A stretch of DNA of 64,000 nt, from positions 45,374,464 to 45,438,463 of the forward strand of contig CM035162.1 in assembly GCA_020205615.1 (NCBI GenBank). The letters run 5' to 3'. How positions within the stretch are numbered: position 1 is the stretch's first letter; every line of letters begins with the position of its first letter. The position numbers and the translations under genes are program-made. The notes under the pieces were generated by a model. It was not told the origin of the DNA and did no database searches. It worked only from the letters and a program-made list of their open reading frames with translations. Origin of the DNA: Panax quinquefolius (taxonomy: Eukaryota; Streptophyta; Magnoliopsida; Apiales; Araliaceae). This document shows positions 10,092 to 22,323 of this stretch, piece by piece.

Positions 10092-11687
10092 AAGAGGCGA
10101 AGCCATGTGGAAAATGTGGGGTCAATTGACCCCACTCAATTTTTGGTACCACTTTAAAAACATTTTGATACAAAGCACTCAGACTTTTTTTGACCCATTT
10201 TTGACCCCACTTAATTATCCATTTTTGACCCATTTCATTCGGCTAAAACAGAGAGAGAGAGAAGTTTAGTCTGATAGAAAACCTAGAGACAGAGAGTGAT
10301 AGATAGTCTCTAAAGAGTGAAGACTCTTAATTCAGAGAACTCGAGAGAAGGCTAGAAGGGAAAATCGACATTAAGATTTAAGAGAGAGAGAGAATCAGAG
10401 CTCCCTCTTCATTCTTGATTCTTCACTAATTGATTTAATGTTCAGTGCGGACTGCGGTCGCCGGTCGACGCCGGACCGGTCTTGCTAACTCGCCATTCTT
10501 GATTCTTCACTCTCAGACTCAGGTCTGGAACTCCCTCTTCTCTCTAATTATTGCAGATAATTCATCATTAATTGATTTGATGTTCTATTTGGAGCTTTCT
10601 ATTTGGAGTTTTATGTGATGTTTGGGAACTGAAATCCGGATGAAATTTGTCATTCCCCATTTGGCCATTTACCCTTTTTTAGAAATGACACATGTGATGG
10701 TTGGTGGATAATTAGTATGGAGAAAAATAATAAATCTGCTAATATATGCGTAATTTTCTGCTAGCAGTTCAGTTCATGAAATTGGCAGTTTGGCACAACT
10801 TTGTTTTTTTTGTTGTAAGTAAGTTCATAATATCTTTAATTCTTTAAACAGACTATATGGACAAATTTGTATTCAGAAAAGCTTCTGCATTTGAAGAATC
10901 ATGTTCTAATAAAAATCAGAAAAAGGATGATGATAAAGAATTAAAGAATTATGTTGAGATATTTTGTACTATTTTGGATTGGCAACTTCAAGAATTAAAT
11001 GATCTTTTTACGGAAGCAAGTACTGAGTTGTTTTTATTAGTGGCATGCTTAAATCCTAGTGATTGTTTCGCTCATTTTGATAAGGACAAATTGATTCATC
11101 TCGTTAGCATTTATTCAAATGACTTTTCTCCAATGGATCTTATGAAACTTGATAGTCAACTAGATAATTACATTTCTGATATGCGGACAAATCAAGAGTT
11201 TTTGGAAGTTCAAGGGATTAGCTGTCTTGCAAGAAAGCTCGTAGGTACTAAGAAACATATTGTATTTCCTTTAGTATATCAACTTCTAAAGTTGGCATTA
11301 ATCTTACCTGTTGCGACTGCTACTATTGAAAGAGCTTTTTCTGCGATGAAGATAATTAAGAGTAGGTTGCGCAATTCTATGGCAGATCAACTGATGAATG
11401 ATTGCTTGATTACATACATCGAGAAGGATGTATTTCATTGCATAGACAATGAAAGTATTATGCAACGATTTCAACGAATGAAAACACGCAGAGGTCAATT
11501 GTAATTATTATATTCTAATTCTACTAGTTATTTTTGTGGATAAGTTTGATGGATACAACAATGACATATTATATTTTTGTGGCTATATATTTGAGTCATT
11601 TTTTGTTACTATAATTATCAATTTTAATTTATTGTCTGATACTCTTAATATTGACCCCACTGTGAATCAATCCTGGCTTCGCCACTG
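10092..11687 (+). mobile_element. hAT DNA transposon F (internally deleted)
   Basis: The 1596-bp insertion is flanked by a perfect 8-bp target duplication CTTGTTGT (10084-10091 and 11688-11695), diagnostic of hAT. Terminal inverted repeats pair AAGAGGCGAAGCCA at the left with CAGTGGCGAAGCCAGGA (read inward) at the right; GTGGGGTCAA also recurs inverted just inside. This TIR type is common in plant hATs. It lies in the gag of element A. It retains only a 215-codon ORF, so it is a deletion derivative. Confidence 0.93.
10857..11504 (+). CDS. Truncated hAT transposase: N-terminal peptide joined to the C-terminal dimerisation domain
   Basis: This 215-codon ORF is open throughout. Its first about 30 residues (MDKFVFRK...) resemble the start of TTF/MYM-type zinc-finger hAT transposases. 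The rest matches the end of the catalytic fold and the hAT C-terminal dimerisation domain (residues about 120-205, including LALILPVATATIERAFSAM and SRLRN). The zinc finger and most of the RNase H-like catalytic core, including catalytic acidic residues, are absent, while the frame is kept across the junction. It cannot cut DNA. It might dimerise with a full-length enzyme. Whether it is expressed is unknown. Confidence 0.8.
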   Translation: MDKFVFRKASAFEESCSNKNQKKDDDKELKNYVEIFCTILDWQLQELNDLFTEASTELFLLVACLNPSDCFAHFDKDKLIHLVSIYSNDFSPMDLMKLDSQLDNYISDMRTNQEFLEVQGISCLARKLVGTKKHIVFPLVYQLLKLALILPVATATIERAFSAMKIIKSRLRNSMADQLMNDCLITYIEKDVFHCIDNESIMQRFQRMKTRRGQL

Positions 11688-11695
11688 CTTGTTGT

Positions 11696-12046
11696 CACCG
11701 CTTTGATGACTGCTCTCACTGGTATTATCATTTTTCCGGCTGCTCTCTTTTGGTTGCGTTGACTCGTTATCACGCTCCACTAACTGAGCCCTATTTACAA
11801 CATCTAAATACAAACACAGTTTATGAGAAATAAGACGTTGACGTATCTCCGGCTTCAAACCTCTTAAAAACATCCGCGTCATTCTTTCTTCATTATCCAC
11901 CAAGTGGGACGCAAACCGGGACAACTCGGCAAACTTTGTTTCGTACTGCGCCATGGTCATATTATTCTGTTCCAACTTGATGAACTCCACCTTCTTCATG
12001 TGACAAATACTTTCGGGAAAGTACTTGTCGTTGAATAGTTCTTGGA
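11696..12046 (-). pseudogene. Gag, middle part, of element A
   Basis: The retrotransposon gag domain is here (FNDKYFPES, FIKLEQNNMTMAQYETKF, ELSRFASHLVDNEERM, FLRGLKPEIRQRL). It continues the N-terminal part at 33154-33616 once B is removed: WEK|FQELF rejoins in frame at the ACTTC duplication. At its other end it stops at the hAT insertion. Confidence 0.85.
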
Positions 12047-12572
12047 ACTTCTGTAACACCCCCATACCTATACTCCCGTGGTATCTGGTATGGTGTTTAC
12101 AGAGAATTAACATAATGCAATTAAATCTATACACCCATGGTATCTGATTAAAATATTACATTAGATAAAGGGACTATCAGATATAATAGATTCAAGTTCA
12201 CAGTATCCAATAACAGATGGTAATTCCCAAGAGAAATATTACTGTGTTTTGATACCCTCACTTGAATATATGATCGTGATACGTGACTAGAGTCTATCTA
12301 TCCAAATTGATATCAAGAATAACATGAATAGCCTATATTACCAATACCCTCACCCGGATGTATAGTTTATGTCATGCGGTTATATACTTATCGTATCGAT
12401 AAGAACTATCGATCCGAAATTCGAGTATTAATAACAACATGAGCAATTCCATGCTATTAACACCCTCACCCTCACTCAGATAAATAGTTCCCAAGGATCT
12501 CAACTAGAATAGAAGACATCTTACTTTACATCTATATATGTAAGAAAACACGGTTGCGGAAATAAAAGATGT

Positions 12573-12594
12573 TATATATATATATATATATATA
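12573..12594. repeat. TA microsatellite in LTR B
   Basis: An uninterrupted TA run of 22 bp. The equivalent site in the other LTR (29991-29999) has 9 bp, so it expanded or contracted after insertion. Confidence 0.8.
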
Positions 12595-12734
12595 TCATAA
12601 TATTATGATTCGATTACAAAATTCTCATAACGAGTTCTTATTACAAAGTATTCATACAGACAAGAATATAATCCAATCTATGTAGGGACGCTTCCCTTTA
12701 TCTACTCAAGATGTTCCAGGATTACCATCTAATA

Positions 12735-14975
12735 CTGCAAAGGGAATAATTTACAAGGGTGAGCTATGACATGCTCAACAAGTTGTATATTTATAACAAT
12801 ATAGGATTTGAAGAATTATAACAATTCAAATTTCGACTGATAGTTGTTACCATTTCTGGATTTCTAATTCCAACTAGTTCTGGAATTTTAAACCTTTCTG
12901 TCAGTCACAAAGACTTAGAAATTTTGTTTAGATGTGAGATAGGGGATCAGCCTATTCAACATCCTTGGAGTATGCATATCACCTACAGTGCTCAATTACA
13001 CTTACAATTTACTGTCAATATATTCATTGACTACACTTTGCTCCCTTACGGGATACTCAACTTCAGTATACGATTGTCTTACCAAAACAATTTGGCTTGA
13101 CACAACAGTTTATGCTCAATAAACAATATCATATGAATAAATAATTCATTTCTTAGTCATGTTGGAACTATAGCAATAACTTTTCAATAATAGGTAATTC
13201 AACATAGGTGTATTATATCAACAGTATAGCAAGATAGAATCTTGTTCAGCGAATAAACAGGGTTGATAAATTTTGCATAAGTAATAAATTGGGTATATAA
13301 GACTTGCCTGAGCGTAGATCAGTCAAGTTATACTATTCGAACGCTATTAAGTACCTATGACGTTCAAGAATATAAATCTAACACGTTAGTATTGATAACA
13401 ATACTCAAATAAAACATTTATTTAATACCGGGTTAGATTTAATAGGGTTTGACTTTTAATACCTTTGATAAATGAACTAAATTTTATTTATAAAATTTGG
13501 TTATATTTTTAAATAATTTAATTATCCTTATAATATATTTTAGAAGGTTTAAAGTATTTTTAAAATATTTATTTATCCTTTAAATGATTTTTAAACCATT
13601 TATCTCTATTTATAAGTAATTTATATTTACTAAAATTTTATAAAAAACATTATTTAATATTATTAAATAATTTATAATCATTTATTATGATTTTTATTTC
13701 AATAATAATATTTTTACATAATTATTTAGTATTTAAAAGTAATTATTCTAATTACTTTATTAATAAGTTAATTATAAATAATATCTAAATAAAATAAAAT
13801 AATTATTACATTTTTGTAGAAATATCAGAAATAATTTATAATAATTTAATATAATTTTTAAAACTATTTTTATTAATTATTTCTAATTTTTTATAATTTA
13901 TTTCTAAAAAATAATTTATGTCCGTCGCTAAAGCTCTACAGTGACAGAAAGTGTCACTGTAGGTGTTCTTGAGTTTCTGGGCAGCCGTTGCTCGTGGTCG
14001 AGTGGCTAGTTTGACCATTAAATAACTCGATATTGGTAATAATTTTTGGTTAGATCAAGTATTGGTGTTGTAGTACTCATGTAATAGTACAAGATCAAGC
14101 AATAAACAGGCTTTAATCTACATCTAACAAGAAATTATAAAGATTCAAAGTTTCATCGTCGAGTCGTTGGGGTTTCGGGTAACCCGTAGCAAATGGTCAA
14201 GGCCGGTCAACGGTTTTGTGGCTTGAATAACTTTGATTCGGTGTATTAGATGTATGTTTTGTTTGTTGTAACATGTAGTCTATATGTCAGGGTTTATATA
14301 TATAACATTAACATGAACAAATCGTAATTCTAAGATCTCTATTTATGATGGTCAAAGTACAGCTAACAACTGTTCTTCGTGTTCTTCAGTTTTCTGGAAA
14401 ACCCAGAAAACTCAGTCATGCTCGGTCAACTACTTTTAACCAATAATTTCGGTAATCCTATGAGTTGCTTGTTCGATTGAAGATCATAGATATGTAGTAT
14501 GTATACCAGAGTACCAATTTATAACAAAAACATAAACAATTAACAATCAGAAGATGATTAAACATGTCGGTCAAAGTAGCCGGTTCAGCTGTTCTTGAGC
14601 TTTCTGGGTAACCCAGAAAACCAACTTCCGTGAACGGTCAACCCACTTTGACTAATTATATCTTGGAATCCATGGTTCATCTGAACCTCTTTTCTTTTCC
14701 AGATTAAAGACCTACTTACAGGCTACGAATATCAATCGATTAACAGACCAAAACATAAACACACATGAATCAAACAACCCTGACATTCATGTGTCAGACC
14801 ATTTTTTTTCAAAATTCCCAGATTTCATAAAACGCTTAATTAAGGCATCTAGATGTTATGAAAACGTGTTCTACAACTCTAGCATACTTTCTAACATCCT
14901 AATACAATATTCTAAACATCTAAACAACAAATCTAACATAAGATCAAAGAGAAATTTATGAACTAGGGTTTGCAC
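12735..14975 (-). other. Candidate leader intron in LTR B (left copy)
   Basis: In minus sense AAAAG|GTGCAA (donor at 14975) is 128 nt after the TATA box. AGCTCACCC is followed 25 nt later by CCCTTTGCAG|T, ending at 12735. It would be 2241 nt. The acceptor side is strong; the donor is weaker than in C and E. Confidence 0.4.
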
Positions 14976-15102
14976 CTTTTCTTGAGAAATTTGTGATTCT
15001 AGCTTCTGATTTTGTTGCTAATAACACCCAGGCTTGATATGGTAGGTTTATAAGTGTATCTAGGCTTTGAGAATTCGTGGGTTTGCTCAGCCCTAAGGTT
15101 CC

Positions 15103-15110
15103 TATTTATA
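15103..15110 (-). promoter_or_regulatory. TATA box of LTR B (left copy)
   Basis: Minus-strand TATAAATA within a CTATAAATAGG context; the same sequence is at 32509-32516 in the right LTR. Confidence 0.6.
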
Positions 15111-15749
15111 GAATTCTCCAACTTGGCTTTTTGGTCATTTTTCCACCTACTTGCCTCCACAAAGATCTGATCTGTGACTTTTCTGCTGCTTGGGAGTTTG
15201 GAAGCATGTCATGTGATGTTTTGGAACTTATAATGGTGACTCCCAACCTACTTGTGAGCTAGTTGATTAAGTTAGTAGCTTAATTAGGTTTAAATCTTCA
15301 CTAATCTTGATTAGGGTTTTGTTTCTAATGATTAGGATTGTTAAGTAATGTTAATTAGTACCTAATAGAAGTTTACTAACCATGATTAAGTGTTAACATA
15401 AGCTAATTAGAGTTAGATTAGCTAATTAGGGTTTAATTAATAAATTAGGGTTAGGGTTTTGCTAATTAAGGTTAGGGTTTGTTAACCTAAGTTTACTAAC
15501 CTAAATTTCTCACTAATCCTAACAAGCACGACAAAGCAACTTGTCAAAATAATTTTACCGAAAACTCCGATTATGGAAAAAAAAAATTAAGCACGAGGTG
15601 TCAAGCACGACGTTTTTCGGATAAAATTTTATTTGGTCAATTTTGTCAAACCAAGTATATAATAACACGTAACACATTCAGAACAGAGAATTTTATTTAT
15701 ATAACGGGATTTATACATACGAGTCTTATTAGGGTTTTGGGTTTTTACA

Positions 15750-15763
15750 TTCACCCCCACTAA
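15750..15763 (-). other. Polypurine tract of element B
   Basis: Minus-strand TTAGTGGGGGTGAA directly precedes the LTR start TGTAAAAAC. Confidence 0.65.
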
Positions 15764-15920
15764 TAAGAATTTCGTCCTTGAAATTATAGTACATGTTAAG
15801 TAAAAAGATGAGGATAATTATCGCGCATTTTATCTGCACAGGTTCTTCTACATAAGAAAGATTTTCTTCGATTTAGATCGGCTCATAATTTATAACGTGT
15901 TTATAATCAGGTTTGTTTGG

Positions 15921-16555
15921 TCATAAAACGGACACATGAAACACATTATGAATATGATTTAACTCAGGTGGTAGTGCTATTTCATAAGCAACTTCAGCAA
16001 TTCTTCTCAAAATTTCAAAAGGTCCAATGAACCTCGGACTTAGTTTTCCCTTCTTGCCAAAACGTATCTTGCCCTTACAAGGAGATACTTTCAAGAATAC
16101 ATGGCTTCCTACGCTAAAATTTCGTTGTTGACGATGTTGATCAGCGTATTTTCTTTGACGATCTTGAGATGCTTGTAATCGTTGAGGTATGATTCTGATA
16201 GTTTCAGCGGTTTGTTGAATTATTTCAGGTCCTAACATTTGTCTTTCCCCGACTTCATCCCAACACATAGGCGTTCTACATTTTCTTTCATATAAGGCTT
16301 CATAGGGTGGCATACCTATGCTAGCATGATAACTATTGTTGTAAAGTAATTCGACTAAAGGTAATCTGGTCTTCCCAACTTCCTTTGAAGTCTCATGACA
16401 CATGTTCTCAACATATCCTCTAATGTTTGTATGGTTCTTTCACTCATCCATCGGTTTGAGGATGATAAGCTATACTTAGTTTTAATCATGTTCCTAAATT
16501 TTTTCAAGACTCTTCCAAAAATTTGAAGTAAAACGTGGATCTCTTGCTCGACAAT
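15921..16555 (-). pseudogene. Integrase, C-terminal half, of element B
   Basis: This continues the integrase at 25002-25354 after nested element E. It starts at the ARDPRFTSNFW segment carrying the second catalytic Asp (near 16540), then SERTIQTLEDML with the catalytic Glu, YNNSYHASIGMPPYEALY, and the GSHVFLKVSPCKG C-terminal module. One frameshift lies near 16380. Beyond 15921 the frame has stops; little remains between EEPVQI and FKDEI, so the chromodomain region has been deleted. Confidence 0.8.
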
Positions 16556-16826
16556 CGGATTTGGCGACCCCAAAATAGGTCCATTCCATCCAACCCATTC
16601 TCGATTCGCCAAATACATGGTATGTAAACAACTACAACTTTATTATCACAACAATAAAACTGTGAGTTTAAATACAAATATTATCTTCTAGACAATATTT
16701 ATACTCAAATAAATCCTCATCACATTTATTGATACAATATTTTACAAAAATGGTGAGGACTACTAAACAACTCTCTCTAGAACCTTCATTCCATACCCCG
16801 ACTAGTACTCGCTACATTCTCGTCTC

Positions 16827-17838
16827 CTGAGAAGAAAAATGGAACAACAAGGAAAAGGGTGAGCTCAACTAGCCCAGTAAAGAATATTATGACTAAGATA
16901 ATATACAACAAATTATCGTTAGTCTCCAACAGGGAAAAATCTGATAGAATACAATAGACAACAAGTTTCAGATCAATATTCGCAGCGGAAATAATAATTC
17001 ATAGAAGAGTTACGTAGAGAATGAAATCTACTATAATCTATGAATTTAACAGTCCATCATCAATATTTTATCCTTGTAACATCAATCAATATTCATCTCA
17101 AATCAAATATTCATCTTTGCACTATGTGCCAAAGATATTCATCAATCGTCGTATGTTCATCTCAACACTGCTCATCTTTGCACTAAGGCCAAAGATATTC
17201 ATCATTGGTCATGTTCATTTAAAACACCGCTCATCTTTGCACTACAGGCCAAAGATATTCTTCAGAAATCATTCATCTTTGCACTACAGCCAAAGATATT
17301 CAATAATATCATCATTTAAGACCGAGGATGATGAAAATATTTTAAAGAACGAATCCGGTGAAACAAAATGACAAGGATTAAGGATTAAGGATTCAGTACT
17401 TTGTTTTATCCATGTCCAACAATACCTCAAAAAATAATCATAGTGGTGTAAAATTCAAGAATGATTCAAAACATGGATACAATCAAAGCTAGTATCCAGA
17501 TTAGATATTTTATTTAAAAGAAAAATTTTCATTTTTCGGTGAATAGTGTCGTATTCGTGAATAGTGTCGTATACGTGAATAGTGCCATATACGTGAATAG
17601 TAACTCTGACACCAAAAGATAGAAATTCCACAAAAAACATCTTCACGCTTCATGAATAGTACTCGTGAATAGTAACTCGTGAATAGTAACTCATGAATAG
17701 TAACTCGTGAATAGTAACTCATGAATAGTAACCCCGACATGAAAAAGTTCCAAATTTGATAAAAAGTTCCAACCAATATTTCAAAGATAATGATATTGAA
17801 GAAATAATATCATCCGAGAAGAAAATAACATCCCTTAC
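16827..17838 (-). other. Candidate leader intron in LTR E (left copy)
   Basis: In minus sense TTTGAG|GTAAGGGA (donor at 17838) is an excellent plant 5' splice site, 174 nt after the TATA box. GAGCTCACCC is followed about 33 nt later by TTTTTCTTCTCAG|GAG, ending at 16827. It would be 1012 nt. In the right LTR the donor is kept (23602) but the acceptor reads CTCGG. Confidence 0.55.
17539..17730 (-). repeat. Ten GAATAGT repeats in LTR E (left copy)
   Basis: Four copies of an 18-19-bp unit (GTGAATAGTGTCGTATTC type) are followed, after about 50 bp, by six copies of a shorter unit (GTGAATAGTAACTC type). On the element's sense strand the core reads TACTATTCAC or similar, matching the repeat in element C. 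The array lies just inside the candidate intron. Confidence 0.85.
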
Positions 17839-18012
17839 CTCAAAGAATCAAGATTTTAAGGAGGAAGGCTCAAGTGATGTTGAATGAAACTTGTCTTTGA
17901 ACAAAGAACTCTCAAAGTATCTAAATACTCACAAAATACGCTCAATAATATAGAGAGAGAAAGAGAGAAAACTTATGTTTCTGGTGTGATTTTCAATTCT
18001 AACTTAGCCCTC

Positions 18013-18020
18013 TATTTATA
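18013..18020 (-). promoter_or_regulatory. TATA box of LTR E (left copy)
   Basis: Minus-strand TATAAATA within CCTATAAATAGAGGG. The right copy at 23773-23780 is identical. Confidence 0.6.
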
Positions 18021-19250
18021 GGAAAATGTTAGCCCACCAAGCAGACTTGACTGCTCACACCGATGGCTTTTACTCGCTACTATTGCCACCCACCACATTT
18101 GAAATAAAATTCAGCACATTTTTCACCAACCACAAGTGGGTCCCACTCAATTCTAGAATTTTCCACCAAAATCAATTATAACCCTAATTTCCGAATCGAC
18201 ACCTCTTAAAATTCATAACAAATCATTCGTGAATTTTTAACGGTTCAAAATTTGTGGACATATACTCAACTTATGTATGTATAACATACCCAAAAATTAC
18301 CACAATCCAACTATTCGGATTAAAAATTATAACCCCGCTTAATATATCTCAAAACCCCCGATTTGATTTTTAATACCTCCAATCCGATAAAATACCGATA
18401 AAAACCTCAACATTAATTCCTTCATTAATAACCACATAAATAAATCCATCATTTATATTCATATAAAATAAATATTTCCTTATCATATGAATCAATAATT
18501 AATTATTCACAAATAATATTCTGTAATCACATTTATGACAACCAAAGCTTTTCCCAGAAAAGAGGGGCTTTCAATAAGGATCTCTCCTCATCTTGGCGCG
18601 CAATTAGGTGACCAAACCTCTCCTTAGATGTAACTTTCTAGACATTGCCAATAATGTTATCTAATAATATTATTCAAATAATATGAATTATTGATCCGAT
18701 AATGGGAAATATGTGCGTTGACAATTATTGAAACAATAATAATATAAAATACCAACGCAAAGAATTATTGAATCAATAAAATAAACTATTGAATAAAGAA
18801 CTCATCGTAATAATTATTGAGTAGTGCCATCTTACGCATTTAATCAATAATTCAACAATATCTTGTAATACCGCAGTGTGCATCCGGCAACCACGCCAGA
18901 CATTCACGTATTTTAACCACCGGTATTCCAACAGTCTTAATTCAGAATAACTACGCCATTATTTATAACCACCCAAACTTTGTCGCTTTTCCTCATCCAA
19001 TCGCTTCCGTTATGGGCTCACACATGGTCGCTGCGTCGTCGCATTTAATATTCCAAGCGACAAAGATTTAATATTCCACGACCAAACGAATATTCCAGAG
19101 ACAAAAATGAATATTTTATAACCACTTGCTTATTTTGAAATATTTAGCATTTTACCCATAACTAACCACATTAATCAAATCCACCCTTACTATTTCAAAA
19201 TAATAAATAAAGGAAATTCTTTTATTTTAAAAAATTTTCGGGGTCTTACA

Positions 19251-19262
19251 ACCTCCCTCCTT
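19251..19262 (-). other. Polypurine tract of element E
   Basis: Minus-strand AAGGAGGGAGGT directly precedes TGTAAGACC. Confidence 0.65.
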
Positions 19263-20919
19263 ATGAAATTTCGTCCTCGAAATTGGACGACGTACTGGTG
19301 TTTCAAAAGGTAAAGATACCCTCGCTTTCATTTTCGTTTCCAACTCCCCAGTCATTTCCTCAATAGCATGGTTTCTCCACAAAACTTTAACTTATGGTAT
19401 AACCTCAGACATAGGTCATGTTCTTTCCTCTACAAAATCTTGTGGTACCTCTTCATACATTAAGTCTTGGCTATCTCGTCCCGGTTCTAACTCTATAACG
19501 TGGTTTGGTCGTCCACATATTTACGTAACATCGATACGTGAAAAACGTTATGAACACGCGTCATACTTGGTGGTAAAACGAGTCTATAGGCCACAGTTCC
19601 TATTCGATCGAGAATTTCAAATGGATTAATAAATCGAAGGTTTGAGCTTTCCTCACCTCACCGATTCTCGCTTTTAAAATAACAACTTCTTGCACCTCCT
19701 TCTTCAAATTCATCACTCGGTGTGTAGCTTGAATAAATTTTAACTTTATCGATTAAAGTCGATTATACTCAGATATCATCACTCATCAGATATCATCACG
19801 TGGGTACCTAGAGTTTTCATCTCCATCTCTATTATTTGTATATTATACGAAATGAGTCTTTGACAATATCGTACTCGTACTTGTATACGATCTTCTACTC
19901 AACACGTCAGCTACCACGTTTCGCTTTTTCCAGGATGGCATGGTCGTAACATGTCTTTCAAACGAGTCTCCTCTTGAGTTCTTCAAGCTCTTCCCACATT
20001 CCTTGCTCCATTCGAATTTTGTATCTCTACGAGTCACCACGTTAATGGAATAGCGATTCGAGAATATCCTTCAACGAATCTCCGATAATAACCAACTAAG
20101 CCTGAAAGCTACGATTTCGATTATTGACTTAGGTTGCTCTCAATCGTGACTCATATCCCAATCTTGGATAACACGTTACAATGACACCTATCGGTTTACT
20201 ATCGCATCTAATATGGTGTCCCCCACGAGAGTCTCGGCGGTGCATTCCACAAAGGAAGTCACCAGATAAAGGCTCAGTACCAAATTTATAATTGAATTTT
20301 AACTCTCAAGTTCAATAGAGCCATTCGATATGAGATTTTAGAAATGAGTTTTGTATCGGGTTCAAAGTCGATACAAAATTTAATATCAGTCTTTGGGAGT
20401 AAGCCAATAAATTCTTCAGGAAATACGTCAGGAAAAATCAATAACAACAAGAATATTATTCAAATCTGACGTGTCTTTATTCAAATCCATAACATGGACT
20501 AAGAAAACTTGACATCCGTAATAAACGAATGACTTCATGGCTTGATATGAAAATGTTTGATTACAATGGTTTGATTGCTTGAATTCAATAACCAAGTTGC
20601 TTAGGAATATAAAAACTAACAACCTTACAAAAGCAATCAATTTGGCATGATGAGTAGTTAACCTTAAAATCACATCAAAAGCAAATATCTCTATAGAAAT
20701 AAGGTTAACGGTGTAATGTGATATAGTGCCAACTTGAATCAAGCAAGATTTTTAAACAACGGATGTAATGAAAGTTTCTCCTAACGGAGTCTCCATAAAT
20801 AGGTCAAAGTCTAATTTCTCCGTAGTCAAGTTCAAACGTTGAGCGCAAGCAAGAGAGATAAAAGAATGGGTAGAACCGATATCTAGTAAGGTATAAACTT
20901 CGCAAGAATTTATAATTAA
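19261..20919 (-). pseudogene. Pol remnant of element E (protease; RT and integrase mostly deleted)
   Basis: A decayed protease lies at 20428-20900 (FDVILR, LTTHHAKL). Right after the protease-RT linker (about 20290-20420) the sequence jumps to the end of RT (WEQPKS, LSEIRRRIFSNRYSI near 20060-20150), a short RNase H scrap (NVVADVLSRRSY, 19870-19920), and the pol C-terminus ending at 19261. The catalytic cores of RT and integrase are absent. Any movement would need enzymes from a related element such as A or C. Confidence 0.75.
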
Positions 20920-22155
20920 CTAACCCGTGCTAACTTCGTTCGGGTTCCTCGCATTTTGACCGGTCACGACAAACGCTCTTCCAGAAATCGTTGACTTTGA
21001 CTTTTCTGGGACATCCTTTTGAGTCACCGCCCCCGCTGCACTAGGTTTCGATATCGTACAATCTCGAGCGATATGTCCTTCTTTTCCACAATTATAGCAT
21101 ACCTTGAACTGTTGTGGGCGGCCAATGATATGTCCCTCTTTCCGTGATTTGTAACATACGACCGATGGTCTTTCTCCTCCTTGGAACCAGCCACTATGGC
21201 GTACCGACGTCTTCACATGGTCGTTATTGAATCTCCTCTTTTAAAATCTCCTCCCGACTCGCTTCTTCTATTTTCATGGCCACGATTACCACCGAGTGGT
21301 TACCACCTTTGTCCGTATTCTTCTTTCTCTCACTTGGTTATCGTTATTCGATGACTACTATCTTTGGTATGATCCTCGTTATGGTCCCTCGGTTGAACGT
21401 ACTTTCGTTATCTCGCTTCTAACAACCGAGCCCTCATTTACAACATCCGAATAGAGAGAAAATTTATGAGAAATGAGATATCGACGGCGTGCCTTGGGTT
21501 TCAAACCTCTCGTAAACATCCGCGTCATCGCTCCTCATTCTCCACCAAATGAAGTGCAAACTCGATAACTCCGCAAACTTCGCCTCGCACTTTGGGACAC
21601 CGCCATGTTATTCTCGCTCCAATCTAATAAACTCCACTTCCTTCATACGACGAATACTTTCGTGGAAGTACTTGTCATTGAACTGCTTTCAAACGTCTCC
21701 CATGACATGCCGAAAGTGCAAATGAATGGGTACGCTTCATGATTCCCACCGAAGAATCGCCTCGCCACGGAACATAAAAGTAGCGAATGGAACTTTTCGT
21801 TCTTCGTGCATCCCAAGACATCGAATATCTTGGTAATTTGCTTGACCCATGTTTCCGCCATGATCGGATCCGGCTTTCCCTGCACTCGTGGTCCCAACTC
21901 TTTGAATCGCTTATTTGTGACCCGTGAATTACTATCATTTCTCCTATATTTTGAGCACGAAGTCTCCTCAATTCGATTTTGCATGAACCGCAAAAAGCTT
22001 CTAAACATCCCTCGTTCATCATCTCGCTTTCGGTGGTGTTATTCACGGGAGGTACATTGTCACTGTTGTACGCTCTCCTCGTTGTTAAGTATGTGCATCT
22101 CCACGGTCTCATTTACACCACTATTAATATTCTCACGACATTCTCAATTCGTCAT
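20920..22155 (-). pseudogene. Gag remnant of element E
   Basis: A start near 22155 and gag motifs (FKELGP, WVKQITKIFDVLGC) are recognisable across several frames. The second zinc knuckle CYNCGKEGHIARDC is intact near 21080; the first is broken (CYKSRKEGHIIG). Many frameshifts are present, more than in A or C, and often at CG-rich spots. Confidence 0.75.
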
Positions 22156-22309
22156 AAAACAAGGGTTAATTAAGGAAATCAATCACATAATATCCCTATA
22201 TCTTGACCAACTAACAAATAAGCTTAGGTAGGACACACTAGCAAAGGATTTACTCGTCTCTCCCCTCCTAGTTCTATTCCCCGATCTCCGCCAGAGATCA
22301 TATCCCTAA

Positions 22310-22321
22310 GCTCTGATACCA
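22310..22321 (-). other. Primer-binding site of element E
   Basis: Minus-strand TGGTATCAGAGC, complementary to initiator Met tRNA, two bases inside the LTR end. Confidence 0.85.
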
Positions 22322-22323
22322 AC

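Larger units (their letters stand above)
12052..15749 (-). repeat. 3' LTR of element B
   Basis: This 3698-bp LTR (plus-strand edges TGTAACACC and TTTTTACA) is nearly colinear with its partner. It has a TATA box, a candidate leader intron, a very AT-rich core (about 13450-13920) and TTAGGG-like runs near 15445-15485 that are not telomeric. A TA run at 12573-12594 is 22 bp here and 9 bp in the other LTR. Confidence 0.93.
16562..19250 (-). repeat. 3' LTR of element E
   Basis: This 2.69-kb LTR is nearly identical to 22324-25001 over long AT-rich runs, with differences concentrated at CG-containing spots. It carries a TATA box, a candidate intron and ten GAATAGT repeats. U3 resembles that of elements A, C and G (shared block around GGGCTCACACATGGTCG/GGTCCACCAATGATTG). 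Confidence 0.88.

Noticed and set aside
15420..15490. Telomere-like TTAGGG runs in LTR B (also at 32840-32890)
   Set aside because: Only a few irregular TTAGGG words without the plant TTTAGGG periodicity, inside both LTRs of one element.
17021..17371. 116-codon ORF with repeated SSLHYRPKIF-like units (also 17455-17776)
   Set aside because: These are translations of the CACTACGGGCC and GAATAGT repeats in the LTR of E.
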